A stretch of 64,000 nt of DNA, taken from assembly GCF_002155695.1 (NCBI RefSeq), contig NZ_MUYJ01000009.1:62001-126000 (forward strand), in the 5' to 3' direction. Below are positions 33,605 to 42,581 of this stretch, piece after piece. The notes beneath the pieces are model-generated. The model had not been told where the DNA came from, made no database searches, and saw only the letters and a program-made list of their open reading frames with translations. Numbering within the stretch: position 1 is the stretch's first letter; each line of letters starts with the position of its first letter. The position numbers were made by a program, and so were the translations under genes. Source of the DNA: Erythrobacter tepidarius (GTDB taxonomy: Bacteria > Pseudomonadota > Alphaproteobacteria > Sphingomonadales > Sphingomonadaceae).

Positions 33605-34471
33605 ATGGCGAGCGAATGGTGCATCGGGATCATTGGCGGGTCCGGCCTCTATGCGATGGATGGCATCGAGGAAGCGCAGTGGATCGCGATCGACACGCCG
33701 TGGGGCGATCCCTCGGACGAGATCCTTTGCGGCCGGATCGGCGCGGTCAAGGTGCGCTTCCTGCCCCGCCATGGTCGGGGCCACCCGATCAGTCCGACCG
33801 AGCTCAATTCGCGCGCCAATATTGATGCGCTCAAGCGCGCCGGATGCACCGATATCCTCGCGATCGGCGCGGTCGGCTCTTTGCGCGAAGAGCTGGAGCC
33901 GGGGCGCTTTGCCGTGGTCGAGCAGTTCATCGACCGCACCGTGCATCGTCCCAGCACCTTCTACACCAGCGGTTTCGTCACCCACGTCTCGATGGCTGAT
34001 CCGGTCTGCCCACGCCTGTCGGAGATGGCGGCCAAGGCAATCGCCCAGGCCAAGGGCAAGGTCGCGGTGGGCGCGACCTACCTTGCCATCGAAGGCCCGC
34101 AATTCTCGACCCGCGCCGAAAGCCGAATGTATCGCCAATGGGGCGCGGACGTGATCGGCATGACCGCGATGCCCGAAGCCAAGCTCGCGCGCGAGGCGGA
34201 GCTGCCCTATGCGCTGGTCGGCATGGTCACCGACTATGACTGCTGGCGCGAGGGCGAGGCGGTCGATGTCAGCCGGGTGATCGCGCAGATGCAGGCCAAT
34301 GGCGCGCTGGCCCGGGCGATGATCAAGAACTTCATCGCCGCTCTGCCCGAAACCCGCGAGCCTTCGCCGATCGACACCGCATTGGACGATGCGGTGATCA
34401 CCGCGCCCCAGGAGCACGATCCGGCCTTGCTGGCCAAGCTCGACGCGGTGGCCGGTCGGCTGTTCGCCTGA
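33605..34471 (+). CDS. mtnP: S-methyl-5'-thioadenosine phosphorylase
   Basis: 288-residue phosphorylase that cleaves methylthioadenosine to adenine and methylthioribose-1-phosphate in methionine salvage. Motifs: IGIIGGSGLYAMDGIEE at the start, the phosphate loop PRHGRGHPISPTELNSRANI, AIGAVGSLREELEPG, and the MTAP-type MVTDYDCWREGEAVD in which the Asp contacts adenine. Length is as expected for MtnP. It ends 18 nt before the convergent gmk gene. Confidence 0.92.
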   Translation: MASEWCIGIIGGSGLYAMDGIEEAQWIAIDTPWGDPSDEILCGRIGAVKVRFLPRHGRGHPISPTELNSRANIDALKRAGCTDILAIGAVGSLREELEPGRFAVVEQFIDRTVHRPSTFYTSGFVTHVSMADPVCPRLSEMAAKAIAQAKGKVAVGATYLAIEGPQFSTRAESRMYRQWGADVIGMTAMPEAKLAREAELPYALVGMVTDYDCWREGEAVDVSRVIAQMQANGALARAMIKNFIAALPETREPSPIDTALDDAVITAPQEHDPALLAKLDAVAGRLFA

Positions 34472-34474
34472 CGG

Positions 34475-34489
34475 CCGGCGCCCAGCCGG
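34475..34489. terminator. short hairpin between convergent mtnP and gmk
   Basis: CCGGC (34475-34479) pairs with GCCGG (34485-34489) in the 18-bp space between the two convergent stop codons. It is a weak candidate shared terminator with no T-tract. Confidence 0.25.
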
Positions 34490-35140
34490 TTAGCGCATCA
34501 ATTCGCGCACGAAGGGAATGAGCCCGGTCTGACGGGCGCGCTTCATGCGCTCGGCCTCGAGAATCGCGCGGACCTTGGCGAAGCAGACATCGACATCGTC
34601 GTTGATGATGACATAGTCGTAGCCGTCCCAGTGGCTGATCTCGGCGCGGGCCCGCTCCATGCGGGCGGCAATCACTTCGGCACTGTCGGTGGCCCGCCCC
34701 TTGAGACGGCGGTGAAGTTCCTCGATCGAGGGCGGGAGGATAAACACCCGCACCACGTCCTGCTGATCCTTCTGATAGAGCTGCTGGGTGCCCTGCCAGT
34801 CGATATCGAACAGGAAATCCTGCCCTTCCTTCAACCCGGTGCGGATCATCCCCTTGGGCGTGCCGTAGCGGTGGCCGAACACCTCGGCCCATTCGTAAAA
34901 ATCGTCCTCGTCGATCATCGCCTGAAAGCGTTCGGGAGAGACGAAGTGGTAATGCACGCCGTCGATCTCGCCCGGACGGGGGGGACGGGTGGTGACCGAG
35001 ACCGACAGCCTGATCTCGCTGTCATTGGCCAGCAGCATCCGCGACAGTGTCGTCTTGCCCGCGCCCGAGGGCGAGGACAGAATGAACATCAGACCGCGGC
35101 GCTGGAGCTTGTCGGCTGGATTGTGCGTAGCATCGCCCAT
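34490..35140 (-). CDS. gmk: guanylate kinase
   Basis: 216-residue kinase making GDP from GMP and ATP. P-loop LSSPSGAGKTTLSRMLLAND begins at residue 21. The GMP-binding region is SVTTRPPRPGEIDGVHYHFV, and the lid/LID-adjacent VRVFILPPSIEELHRRLKGR segment follows. The N-terminal extension before the P-loop is about 20 residues, so translation might instead begin at Met18; ATG 35140 gives a slightly longer protein. It lies 42 nt after a small hypothetical gene and sspB. Confidence 0.94.
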   Translation of the reverse strand: MGDATHNPADKLQRRGLMFILSSPSGAGKTTLSRMLLANDSEIRLSVSVTTRPPRPGEIDGVHYHFVSPERFQAMIDEDDFYEWAEVFGHRYGTPKGMIRTGLKEGQDFLFDIDWQGTQQLYQKDQQDVVRVFILPPSIEELHRRLKGRATDSAEVIAARMERARAEISHWDGYDYVIINDDVDVCFAKVRAILEAERMKRARQTGLIPFVRELMR

Positions 35141-35182
35141 AGGGCCCGTTGCACCATCGCGGGGGGTGAAATCAAGGGGCGC

Positions 35183-35569
35183 TCAGGATTCCTGAGCCTC
35201 GGCCTTGCGCGCAGCCCTTCTGGCGCGGCGCGTTGCCTCGATCTTCTTGCCACGATCATAGAGCACCTTGGCCGCCAGACCGCCCGCCACCAAGGCAAGG
35301 CCGACGGGCGAGCGGGTGGCCAGCCGGCTGGCCCCCCACAGCGCCAGCGCGCTCACCATGCCGCGGCCTTCGACCAGCCGCCTGGCCTTGTCGCCTTCAA
35401 GCTGACCGGTGAGCAGGCCCTTCTCCAGCCGCTGGCGCAGCAAGGAACCCGCGCCGCGCAGCACGATATCGGCAATCACGAGATTGGTGACGGGATCGGG
35501 CGACGGCAGGCGCGACCCGCCGGTGCCATCGGTGTCCTCGCGCGCACGCCTCGCCTTGCGCCGCGCCAT
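35183..35569 (-). CDS. small basic conserved protein with a hydrophobic centre, unknown function
   Basis: 128-residue protein with highly basic ends (MARRKARRARED at the start, RRARRAARKAEAQES at the end) and hydrophobic stretches SALALWGASRLATRSPVGLA and VAGGLAAKVLYD, which could be one or two membrane-associated helices. It is placed 5 nt after sspB and 42 nt before gmk on the same strand, so it is cotranscribed with them. I do not recognise a family; the codon use matches its neighbours. Confidence 0.65.
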   Translation of the reverse strand: MARRKARRAREDTDGTGGSRLPSPDPVTNLVIADIVLRGAGSLLRQRLEKGLLTGQLEGDKARRLVEGRGMVSALALWGASRLATRSPVGLALVAGGLAAKVLYDRGKKIEATRRARRAARKAEAQES

Positions 35570-35574
35570 AGGGG

Positions 35575-36054
35575 CTATTTCTTGCGCCCGAAATCGATCG
35601 ACACCACATTCGAACCATCGCCATCGCCATCGGGGCCGTCATTCTCGGCATCTTCGTGCGCTTCGGGCGCGAGTTCCTCGACCGCGGCCTGGAACTGCAG
35701 CCCGAAATCGACCGCCGGATCGACAAAGGCGGTGATCGCAGCAAAGGGGATGGTGAGCTTGGCCGGCACCTGGTTGAAGGTGAGGCTGACCGAGAAGGAA
35801 TGCTGCCCGACCTCGAGATCCCAGAACTTGTTCTGCAGCACGATCGTCATCTCGTCGGGGAAGCGTTCGCGCAGGTGCTGCGGAATCGACACCCCTGGCG
35901 CGCCGGTCTTGAAGGTGATGTAAAAGTGGTGTCCGCCCGGCAGCGTGCCACCAGCACTGACGATCGAACCCAGCACCCGGCCGACCACGGCGCGCAGGGC
36001 CTCCTGCACGATCTCGTCATAGGGGATCAGGCTGTCGGGCGTGTCATTGCTCAT
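35575..36054 (-). CDS. sspB: SspB-type ClpXP protease adaptor
   Basis: 159-residue alphaproteobacterial SspB that tethers ssrA-tagged proteins to ClpXP. Seen are IPYDEIVQEALRAVVGRVLG (N-terminal helix), LPGGHHFYITFKTGAPGVSI, and ERFPDEMTIVLQNKFWDLEV, the tag-binding core. The tail is acidic (DAENDGPDGDGDG) and ends VVSIDFGRKK, the ClpX-binding XB-type peptide. I prefer the ATG at 36054; a longer reading upstream lacks similarity to the family. Confidence 0.9.
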   Translation of the reverse strand: MSNDTPDSLIPYDEIVQEALRAVVGRVLGSIVSAGGTLPGGHHFYITFKTGAPGVSIPQHLRERFPDEMTIVLQNKFWDLEVGQHSFSVSLTFNQVPAKLTIPFAAITAFVDPAVDFGLQFQAAVEELAPEAHEDAENDGPDGDGDGSNVVSIDFGRKK

Positions 36055-36147
36055 GGCGTGGCGAACCGTGGCGGGCCGCGCGGGCTTGGTCAAGCCTTTC
36101 CGGTGTTGCGGCACGCGTTTGGCAGGGGATAGCACAGCAGCGCCGGA

Positions 36148-36164
36148 GCGCTTGTGGCAAGCGC
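36148..36164. repeat. short inverted repeat between sspB and hisB
   Basis: GCGCTTG-TGG-CAAGCGC is a perfect 7-bp stem with a 3-nt loop in the divergent region between sspB (start 36054) and hisB (start 36201). It could be an operator or leader hairpin; no specific regulator can be named. Confidence 0.3.
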
Positions 36165-36200
36165 TTGTCAGCGTCGCCGAGAGGACTATAGCGCCCCGCT

Positions 36201-36809
36201 ATGGCCACCATTCCCGCCCGCACCGGCTCGGTTGAGCGCAACACCGCCGAGACCAAGATCGCCATTGCCGTCAATCTCGACGGGAGCGGCGCCTATGACG
36301 TTTCCACCGGCATCGGCTTTCTCGATCACATGATCGAACAGTTCAGCCGCCATTCGCTGATCGACGTGACGATGAAGGTGAAGGGCGACCTGCATGTCGA
36401 CCAGCACCACACCACCGAGGATTCGGCGATCGCGCTGGGGCAGGCGATCGCGCAGGCGCTGGGCGACAAGGCCGGGATCGGGCGCTACGGCGCGGCCTAT
36501 TCGCCGATGGACGAGACGCTGAGCCGCGTCGCGCTCGACATTTCCGGGCGGCCCTACCTTGTGTGGAAGGCCGGGTTCACCCAGGAACGCCTCGGCGAAT
36601 GGGACACCGAGCTGATCGAGCACTGGTTCCATTCGGTTGCCCAGGCGGCGGGCATCACGCTGCACATGGAACTGCTCTACGGCACCAACAACCACCACAT
36701 CTGCGAAAGCCTCTACAAGGGTTTCGCCCGCGCGATGCGGCAGGCGGTGGAGCGCGATCCGCGCAAGGGCGGAGCGATCCCGAGCACCAAGGGGCAATTG
36801 GGTGGCTAG
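36201..36809 (+). CDS. hisB: imidazoleglycerol-phosphate dehydratase
   Basis: 202-residue enzyme of histidine synthesis that dehydrates imidazoleglycerol phosphate. The metal-binding His repeats are visible: [40 protein letters not shown], and the second repeat [19 protein letters not shown]. Monofunctional (no phosphatase domain), as in other alphaproteobacteria. First gene of hisB-yciI-like-hisH-hisA-hisF-hisE. Confidence 0.96.
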   Translation: MATIPARTGSVERNTAETKIAIAVNLDGSGAYDVSTGIGFLDHMIEQFSRHSLIDVTMKVKGDLHVDQHHTTEDSAIALGQAIAQALGDKAGIGRYGAAYSPMDETLSRVALDISGRPYLVWKAGFTQERLGEWDTELIEHWFHSVAQAAGITLHMELLYGTNNHHICESLYKGFARAMRQAVERDPRKGGAIPSTKGQLGG

Positions 36810-37098
36810 CATCTTCATTGCCTCGCTGACCTATACCGTGCCCATCGAACAGGTGGACGCGGTGCTTGCGGATCACCTCGCGTGGCTCAAGGCGGGCCAC
36901 GAGGCGGGGCACTTCCTCGCCTGGGGGCCAAGAGAGCCGCGCGATGGAGGGCTGATCTTCGTTAGGGCCAACAGCCGCGAGGCGGCGGCGAACCTGCTGA
37001 TGAGCGACCCCTTCATGCTCCACCAGCTGGCCGATCTCACCATCATCCAATGGACTCCGCGCTTCGTCGGCCCGGGACTGGAGGCCTTCGGTGGCTGA
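36802..37098 (+). CDS. YciI-like protein inside the his operon
   Basis: 98-residue alpha/beta-barrel (ferredoxin-like) protein of the YciI/YCII family. It starts at GTG 36802, eight nt after AAGGGG, overlapping hisB by 8 nt, and reads [20 protein letters not shown]. The conserved YciI core is [20 protein letters not shown] with the His-Asp dyad region, then [20 protein letters not shown]. Its end overlaps the hisH start. YciI proteins have few known activities (one is a dehydrochlorinase domain). Position suggests a role tied to histidine biosynthesis or simple hitch-hiking. Confidence 0.78.
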   Translation: MASIFIASLTYTVPIEQVDAVLADHLAWLKAGHEAGHFLAWGPREPRDGGLIFVRANSREAAANLLMSDPFMLHQLADLTIIQWTPRFVGPGLEAFGG

Positions 37099-37717
37099 AG
37101 TTGTCGCGCTCGTGGATTACGGCGCGGGCAACCTTCACTCGGTTCACAATGCCTTGAGGGCAGCCGGGGCCGAGGTCACCGTCACCGCCGACCCCTACGT
37201 GGTGCGCGCGGCCGACCGCATCGTGCTGCCCGGCGTCGGCAGCTTCAAGGCCTGCGCCGAGGGGCTGCGCGCCATTCCGCACATGGTTGAGGCAATGCAG
37301 GAGCGCGTCCATATCGGCGGTGCGCCGTTCCTCGGGATCTGCGTGGGGATGCAGCTGCTGGCCGACAAGGGGCTGGAACACGGCGTGACCCCTGGTCTGG
37401 GCTGGATTGCCGGCGAAGTTCGGCTGATCCAGCCCTCCGACCCCGCCATCAAGGTGCCGCACATGGGCTGGAACGATGTCGCCATGCTGCCCCATGCCAG
37501 AAACCATCCGGTGATCGCGGAGGGCGAGGCCTATTTCCTGCACTCCTATCACTTCGCCGCGGCCGATCCGCGCCACATCGCCGCGTTGACCGATCACGGC
37601 GAGGGGCTGGTGGCCGCCGTCGCCCGCGACAACATCCTCGGCGTGCAGTTTCACCCGGAAAAGAGCCAGGCTTACGGTCTGGCGATGCTCCGGCGCTTTC
37701 TGGAGTGGCGTCCATGA
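37091..37717 (+). CDS. hisH: imidazole glycerol phosphate synthase, glutaminase subunit
   Basis: 208-residue class I glutamine amidotransferase that feeds ammonia to HisF. Nucleophile Cys84 is in FLGICVGMQLLADKG, and His188/Glu190 are in VQFHPEKSQ. It begins with GTG, overlapping the YciI-like gene by 8 nt: [20 protein letters not shown]. It is 13 nt upstream of hisA. Confidence 0.96.
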   Translation: MAEVVALVDYGAGNLHSVHNALRAAGAEVTVTADPYVVRAADRIVLPGVGSFKACAEGLRAIPHMVEAMQERVHIGGAPFLGICVGMQLLADKGLEHGVTPGLGWIAGEVRLIQPSDPAIKVPHMGWNDVAMLPHARNHPVIAEGEAYFLHSYHFAAADPRHIAALTDHGEGLVAAVARDNILGVQFHPEKSQAYGLAMLRRFLEWRP

Positions 37718-37730
37718 TTGGGAGTTTGGC

Positions 37731-38462
37731 GTGATCATCTTCCCCGCCATCGACTTGAAGGGCGGCCAGGTCGTCCGCCTTGCCGAAGGCGACATGGCCC
37801 GCGCCACTGTCTACGGCGATGACCCGGCCGCGCAGGCGCTGATCTTCGCCGAGGCCGGTGCCGAGCATCTCCATGTCGTCGATCTCGACGGCAGCTTTGC
37901 CGGTGAAAGCCGCAATCGCGCAGCCGTGGAGGCAATCGTCAAGGCCTTCCCCGGATATGTCCAGCTCGGCGGCGGCATCCGTGACGCCAAGGCCGTGGAG
38001 GACTGGTTCAACCTCGGCGTGGCGCGGGTGGTGATGGGCTCGGCGGCGCTTAAGAACCCTCAGTTCGTCAAGGACATGGCCCGCGAATGGGAGAACGGCA
38101 TCGTCGTTGCGGTGGATGCGCGTGACGGGATGGTGGCGACCGAGGGCTGGGCCGAAGTCTCCGACGTCCCCGTCGCCGACCTCGCCCGTCGTTTCGAGGA
38201 TGCGGGCGTTGCCGCGCTGCTGTTCACCGACATTGGCCGCGACGGCCTGCTCAAGGGCGTCAACATCGAGGCCACGGTTGACCTCGCCCGGCGGGTCGAC
38301 ATCCCGGTGATCGCCAGCGGCGGGGTGAAGGGGCTGGACGACATCCACGTCCTCTCGCTCCACGCGCATGAGGGGATCGAGGGGGTGATCACGGGCCGCG
38401 CGCTCTACGAAGGGCGGCTCGATCTCGCCGCGGCGATCGCGATGGGGGCGCGCGCGGCATGA
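37731..38462 (+). CDS. hisA: phosphoribosylformimino-5-aminoimidazole carboxamide ribotide isomerase
   Basis: 243-residue (beta/alpha)8 isomerase. Catalytic Asp8 is in [19 protein letters not shown] and the second acid in [16 protein letters not shown]. The phosphate-binding loops include [16 protein letters not shown] and [16 protein letters not shown]. Starts with GTG. Its stop overlaps the hisF start by 4 nt. Confidence 0.96.
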   Translation: MIIFPAIDLKGGQVVRLAEGDMARATVYGDDPAAQALIFAEAGAEHLHVVDLDGSFAGESRNRAAVEAIVKAFPGYVQLGGGIRDAKAVEDWFNLGVARVVMGSAALKNPQFVKDMAREWENGIVVAVDARDGMVATEGWAEVSDVPVADLARRFEDAGVAALLFTDIGRDGLLKGVNIEATVDLARRVDIPVIASGGVKGLDDIHVLSLHAHEGIEGVITGRALYEGRLDLAAAIAMGARAA

Positions 38463-39223
38463 CCGTCCGCATCCGCGTCATCCCCTGTCTCGACGTGGCC
38501 GATGGCCGCGTGGTCAAGGGGGTCAATTTCGTTGACCTCAGGGACGCGGGCGATCCGGTCGAGCAGGCGCGCGCCTATGATGCGGCAGGCGCCGACGAGC
38601 TGTGCTTCCTTGATATCTCCGCCAGCCACGAGGGGCGCGGGACGCTGCTCGACATGGTGCGGCGCACGGCCGAGGTGTGCTTCATGCCGCTGACCGTCGG
38701 CGGCGGGGTGCGCAGCGCTGAGGACGCGCGCGCCTTGCTGCTCGCGGGGGCGGACAAGGTGGCCGTGAACAGCGCCGCGGTCGCCCGGCCCGAACTGGTG
38801 GGCGAGATCGCGGAGCGCTTCGGGAGCCAGTGCGTGGTCGCCAGCGTCGATGCGCGCCGCACGCCGCGGGGCAACTGGGAAATCTTCACCCATGGCGGAC
38901 GCAAGCCGACCGGGATCGACGCGGTGGAATACGCCTTGCAGGTCGCGGGTCTTGGCGCGGGGGAATTGCTCGTCACCTCGATGGATGGCGATGGAACCCA
39001 GCGCGGCTACGATCTTGCCCTCACCCGCGAAATCGCCGACGCGGTCGGCGTGCCGGTGATCGCCAGCGGCGGAGTCGGGAGCCTCGAACACCTCGTTGCG
39101 GGCGTGACCGAGGGCCATGCCAGCGCGGTGCTTGCCGCGAGCATCTTTCACTTCGGCCACCATACCATCGCCGAGGCTCATGCAGCATTGCGGGCGGCAG
39201 GCTTGCCCGCACGCAGCGTTTGA
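38459..39223 (+). CDS. hisF: imidazole glycerol phosphate synthase, cyclase subunit
   Basis: 254-residue (beta/alpha)8 cyclase that joins HisH. Catalytic Asp12 is in [20 protein letters not shown], and the second Asp in [10 protein letters not shown]. Other motifs: [34 protein letters not shown] and [16 protein letters not shown]. It is closely followed by hisE after 15 nt. Confidence 0.97.
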   Translation: MTVRIRVIPCLDVADGRVVKGVNFVDLRDAGDPVEQARAYDAAGADELCFLDISASHEGRGTLLDMVRRTAEVCFMPLTVGGGVRSAEDARALLLAGADKVAVNSAAVARPELVGEIAERFGSQCVVASVDARRTPRGNWEIFTHGGRKPTGIDAVEYALQVAGLGAGELLVTSMDGDGTQRGYDLALTREIADAVGVPVIASGGVGSLEHLVAGVTEGHASAVLAASIFHFGHHTIAEAHAALRAAGLPARSV

Positions 39224-39238
39224 TGGAAAAGCAGGCGC

Positions 39239-39553
39239 ATGGACACCCTGACCCGCCTCGAAGCGACCATCGCCCAGCGCCTCACGGCCTCTCCCGAACA
39301 CAGCTATGTGGCGCAGCTCCACCACGAGGGCCTTGCCAGGATCGCCCAGAAGCTCGGCGAGGAAGCCACCGAGGCGGTGATCGCCGCGCTCGCCGGAGAC
39401 GAGGCCGAACTCGTGGCCGAGGCGGCCGACCTCTTGTTCCACCTCATCGTGCTGCTGTCGCACAAGGGCGTGAAGCTCGACCAGGTATTCGCCGAGCTCG
39501 ATAGCCGCGAAGGGCTGTCCGGCCTCGCTGAAAAAGCCGCGCGAATGGAATGA
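39239..39553 (+). CDS. hisE: phosphoribosyl-ATP pyrophosphatase
   Basis: 104-residue all-helical pyrophosphohydrolase acting on phosphoribosyl-ATP. The MazG-like metal-binding motif GEEATEAVIAALAGDEAELV and EAADLLFHLIVLLSHKGVKL is intact. Separate from hisI here. It precedes a HIT-family gene by 16 nt. Confidence 0.94.
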   Translation: MDTLTRLEATIAQRLTASPEHSYVAQLHHEGLARIAQKLGEEATEAVIAALAGDEAELVAEAADLLFHLIVLLSHKGVKLDQVFAELDSREGLSGLAEKAARME

Positions 39554-39569
39554 CCTCGCGGAGGAGAGA

Positions 39570-39947
39570 ATGCCGATCGACCCGACCTTGCCTTATGACG
39601 ACAACAACATCTTCGCGAAGATCCTGCGCGGCGAAATTCCCTCACGGAAGGTCTATGAGGACGACTGGGCCTATGCCTTCGAGGATATCAATCCCCAGGC
39701 CGAAGTGCACACGCTGGTGATTCCCAAGGGCCGCTATGTCAGCTGGGACGACTTTTCGGCCAAGGCCTCGGACGCCGAAATCGCAGGCTTCGTGCGCGCC
39801 GTTGGGGAGGTAGCGCGCATGAAGGGTCTGGTCGAACCCGGCTACCGTTTGCTTGCCAATATCGGCCGGCACGGCGGGCAGGAAGTGCCGCATCTTCATG
39901 TCCACATCTTCGGTGGCCAGCCGCTGGGACGAATGATTTGCAGGTGA
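39570..39947 (+). CDS. HIT-family nucleotide hydrolase
   Basis: 125-residue histidine triad protein, related to HinT/PKCI. It reads NIFAKILRGEIPSRKVYEDD and then EVHTLVIPKGRYVSWDDFS. The catalytic triad is in GGQEVPHLHVHIFGGQPLGR near the C-terminus. It hydrolyses AMP-lysine or adenosine phosphoramidates in known relatives. It follows hisE closely, and this his-HIT linkage is common in sphingomonads. A perfect hairpin (39949-39966) follows its stop. Confidence 0.92.
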   Translation: MPIDPTLPYDDNNIFAKILRGEIPSRKVYEDDWAYAFEDINPQAEVHTLVIPKGRYVSWDDFSAKASDAEIAGFVRAVGEVARMKGLVEPGYRLLANIGRHGGQEVPHLHVHIFGGQPLGRMICR

Positions 39948-39948
39948 C

Positions 39949-39966
39949 GCAGCCCCTGCGGGCTGC
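39949..39966 (+). terminator. hairpin after the his-HIT operon
   Basis: GCAGCCC-CTGC-GGGCTGC forms a perfect 7-bp stem one base after the HIT stop codon, followed by ATCATCC rather than a T-tract. A second perfect hairpin, CGGTCGC-TTT-GCGACCG, lies at 40025-40041. Confidence 0.4.
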
Positions 39967-40147
39967 ATCATCCTCGCTCACACGCCCAGAAGGCCGCGTC
40001 GCTGCGGGCGGCCGTTCGGCCTGGCGGTCGCTTTGCGACCGATGATCATGCGGCGTTGACCGCTCGCGGGACTCGTTCCACCGCTGTTCATCCAAAAATT
40101 GGAACACCTGTCTTTGCAGCGATTCCCCGGTCGGCTAGGTGGCACCC

Positions 40148-40597
40148 ATGACCTCTCCCCATCCCCCCGACGGCATCCTCGACGGTGCGCGGCATCTTTA
40201 TGCGGTGCGCGTCTATTACGAGGACACCGATCTGTCGGGGATCACCTACCACGCCAATTACTTGCGCTGGTTCGAACGTGCACGCAGCGATCTGCTGCGC
40301 CTGCTCGGGATCGACCAGCGCGCGGCGATCGAAAGCGGGCAAGGCGCCTATGCCCTGTCCGAGGTGAACCTCAAATACCTGCGCCCCGCCAGGCTCGATG
40401 ATGACGTGCTCATCGAGACCCGCTGCACCGAACTGGGTGCGGCCTCGTGCCGGATGCACCAAATCGCCCGCCGCGGGCACGATCTGCTGTGCGAGGCGCT
40501 GCTGCGGGTTGGCTTCATCACCTTGGACGGCCGCCCACGCCGCCAGCCGCCCGAATGGCGCGAGGCTTTCCGGAATTTCATGGACAAGGACAACTGA
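40148..40597 (+). CDS. ybgC: Tol-Pal-associated acyl-CoA thioesterase YbgC
   Basis: 149-residue 4-hydroxybenzoyl-CoA-type hotdog thioesterase. The catalytic Asp28 motif YYEDTDLSGITYHANYLRWF is followed by ERARSDLLRLLGID. The family acts on short-chain or phospholipid-linked acyl groups and is usually the first gene of the tol-pal cluster, as here. I chose ATG 40148; a GTG at 40139 is a possible alternative. It lies 5 nt before tolQ. Confidence 0.92.
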   Translation: MTSPHPPDGILDGARHLYAVRVYYEDTDLSGITYHANYLRWFERARSDLLRLLGIDQRAAIESGQGAYALSEVNLKYLRPARLDDDVLIETRCTELGAASCRMHQIARRGHDLLCEALLRVGFITLDGRPRRQPPEWREAFRNFMDKDN

Positions 40598-40602
40598 CCC
40601 CC

Positions 40603-41307
40603 GTGACCTTTGCTCTGCTCAGCGCCGCTGCCCCCGCCCCCCCTGCCCGGCTCGATCCGGTCGAGCTGTTCCTGCAGGCCGACATCATCGTGCAGGCGGT
40701 GATGCTGGGCCTGATCCTCGCGAGCGTGTGGGTGTGGATGATCATTGTCTCCTTCTCCTTGCGGATCGCCAGGCTCGACAAGGCCACGCGCGAATACGAG
40801 GGCGCGTTCTGGAGCGAGAGCGATGCCCAGGCGCTGGTGGGCAAGCAACAGCGCAAGGAAATCCCCGCTGCGCGGGTGGTGGGCGCGGGGCTCGACGAAT
40901 GGAAGAAGTCCACGGCCAAGCAGCCGGTCGACCGCGAGGCCACCCGCCAGCGAATCGGCGCGGCGATGGAAAGCCAGGTGGCCGAGGAAGCCGACGAACT
41001 CGCCAGAAGGCTCAACTTCCTTGCCACGGTCGGCTCGGTCGCGCCCTTCGTCGGCCTGTTCGGCACGGTGTGGGGGATCATGAATTCCTTTTTCCAGATC
41101 GGCGCGCAGCAGAGCGCATCTCTGGCCGTGGTCGCCCCCGGCATTGCCGAGGCGCTGTTCGCCACCGCGATCGGCCTGTTCGCCGCGATCCCCGCGGTGA
41201 TCGCCTACAACCGCTTTTCCGGCCTGGTGAACCAGTACGAGGCCAAGCTCCAGCGCTTCGCCGACAAGGTGCACGCCGGCCTCAGCCGCGAGCTGGACCG
41301 CGTCTGA
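40603..41307 (+). CDS. tolQ: Tol-Pal proton channel subunit TolQ
   Basis: 234-residue inner-membrane protein with three spans. The first lies near DIIVQAVMLGLILASVWVWM. The signature VGSVAPFVGLFGTVWGIMNS precedes the second/third spans, and ALFATAIGLFAAIPAVIAYN ends the region. It drives TolA through the proton motive force. It starts from GTG 40603 and its stop overlaps the tolR ATG by one base. Confidence 0.96.
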   Translation: MTFALLSAAAPAPPARLDPVELFLQADIIVQAVMLGLILASVWVWMIIVSFSLRIARLDKATREYEGAFWSESDAQALVGKQQRKEIPAARVVGAGLDEWKKSTAKQPVDREATRQRIGAAMESQVAEEADELARRLNFLATVGSVAPFVGLFGTVWGIMNSFFQIGAQQSASLAVVAPGIAEALFATAIGLFAAIPAVIAYNRFSGLVNQYEAKLQRFADKVHAGLSRELDRV

Positions 41308-41750
41308 TGGGGATGGGTGTTTCATCAGGCGGGCGCAATCGCGGTAAGCGCTCGCGCCGCGCGGCGATGGCCGAGATCAACGTGACGCCGCTGGTCGACG
41401 TGATGCTCGTGCTGCTGATCATCTTCATGGTGACGGTGACCCTGCCCGCGGTCGGGGTGCCGGTGGAACTGCCCGAAAGCCACGCTGCGCCGGTCGAGGA
41501 GAAGCCCGATCAGATCACCATCTCGATCGACCGGCAGGGCGTGATCTACATCGAGGACGCGGCCGTGCCGGCGGGCGGACTGCCTGGCGCGCTCGAGTCC
41601 TTGAAGCGCGGGGGCGAGCCGCCGCTGGTGGTGCTGCGCGGCGATCGCAGCCTTGATTATGGCCGGGTGATGCGGGTGATGGGCGAGCTGGGCCGCGCGG
41701 GTTTCACGTCGATTTCGCTGGTCACCGACGGTTCAGTTTCGGCCCCATAG
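41307..41750 (+). CDS. tolR: Tol-Pal proton channel subunit TolR
   Basis: 147-residue ExbD/TolR protein with a basic cytoplasmic tail and one span, INVTPLVDVMLVLLIIFMV, containing the functional Asp31. The periplasmic domain holds KPDQITISIDRQGVIYIEDA and VLRGDRSLDYGRVMRVMGE. It lies between tolQ and tolA. Confidence 0.96.
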   Translation: MGMGVSSGGRNRGKRSRRAAMAEINVTPLVDVMLVLLIIFMVTVTLPAVGVPVELPESHAAPVEEKPDQITISIDRQGVIYIEDAAVPAGGLPGALESLKRGGEPPLVVLRGDRSLDYGRVMRVMGELGRAGFTSISLVTDGSVSAP

Positions 41751-41762
41751 TCCGGGACCATC

Positions 41763-42581
41763 ATGGGAGACATCGCCCTTCGCCAAGAGGAAAAGATCGG
41801 CCTGCTGGCCGCACTGCTGCTGCATGGCGCGCTGGTGGCGGTGCTGCTTATGCAGACCGTGCGCTCCGAGGTTTCGGTCTTCCCCGAGCGCATGATGGTG
41901 AGCCTGGTGAACGAGGTCGGACGCGAGGCCGCGTCGCCCGAACCGGTGGCCGAAAGCCGCGCCGCGATCGCCCCGACCCTGTCGGAGCAACCTGCCCCCG
42001 CGCCGCGACCGACCGAACCAGAGCCTGCCGCGCGCGTCGCGCCCACCCCGCCCAAGCCCCCCGCGCCCACCGCGACCAGCCAGCCTGCACCCTCCCGCGA
42101 GCGCTCCCGCCCCGACCGCACGCCGCCCGCCCCGCGCCCCAGCGCCACACCCGCCAAGGCAGCGGAAAAGGGCGGCGGCAGCCGCGTCGGCGACGATTTC
42201 CTCGAAGGCCGGGGAAGCTCCACCTCCACCCGGGAAACCCGCATCCCTGCCTCACAGATCGGCGCGAGCGCCAAGGCCTCGATCGCGCAGGCGCTGGCCC
42301 GTCAGGTCAAGCCGCACTGGACCGCACCGCAGGGACTGGATGTTGACGAGCTGGTCACTCTGATCGATTTTGATCTCAATCCGGACGGCAGCCTGAAAGG
42401 CCGCCCGCGCGTGCGCAGCCAGAGCGGGATCACCGATTCCAACCGCGCTCAGGCCGCGCGCCATGCCGAAAACGCCATCCGGGCGGTGCAATTGGCCGCA
42501 CCGTTCGACCTGCCGGAAGAGTATTACGAGGCGTGGAAGTCCGTCCGCGGCGCTCGATTTGACAGGAACACCGCGCAATGA
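41763..42581 (+). CDS. tolA: Tol-Pal energy transducer TolA-like protein
   Basis: 272-residue protein with one N-terminal span (IGLLAALLLHGALVAVLLMQ). A long Pro/Ala/Arg-rich periplasmic linker (about 55-150) follows. The compact C-terminal domain has SIAQALARQVKPHWTAPQGL and LVTLIDFDLNPDGSLKGRPR, typical of alphaproteobacterial TolA/TonB-like transducers. It overlaps tolB by 4 nt. Shorter than enteric TolA (about 420), lacking the long helical domain. Confidence 0.88.
   Translation: MGDIALRQEEKIGLLAALLLHGALVAVLLMQTVRSEVSVFPERMMVSLVNEVGREAASPEPVAESRAAIAPTLSEQPAPAPRPTEPEPAARVAPTPPKPPAPTATSQPAPSRERSRPDRTPPAPRPSATPAKAAEKGGGSRVGDDFLEGRGSSTSTRETRIPASQIGASAKASIAQALARQVKPHWTAPQGLDVDELVTLIDFDLNPDGSLKGRPRVRSQSGITDSNRAQAARHAENAIRAVQLAAPFDLPEEYYEAWKSVRGARFDRNTAQ

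Noticed and set aside
40025-40041. Perfect hairpin CGGTCGC-TTT-GCGACCG as a terminator
   Set aside because: No T-tract, and it lies about 80 nt after the HIT gene; the nearer hairpin at 39949 is the better candidate.
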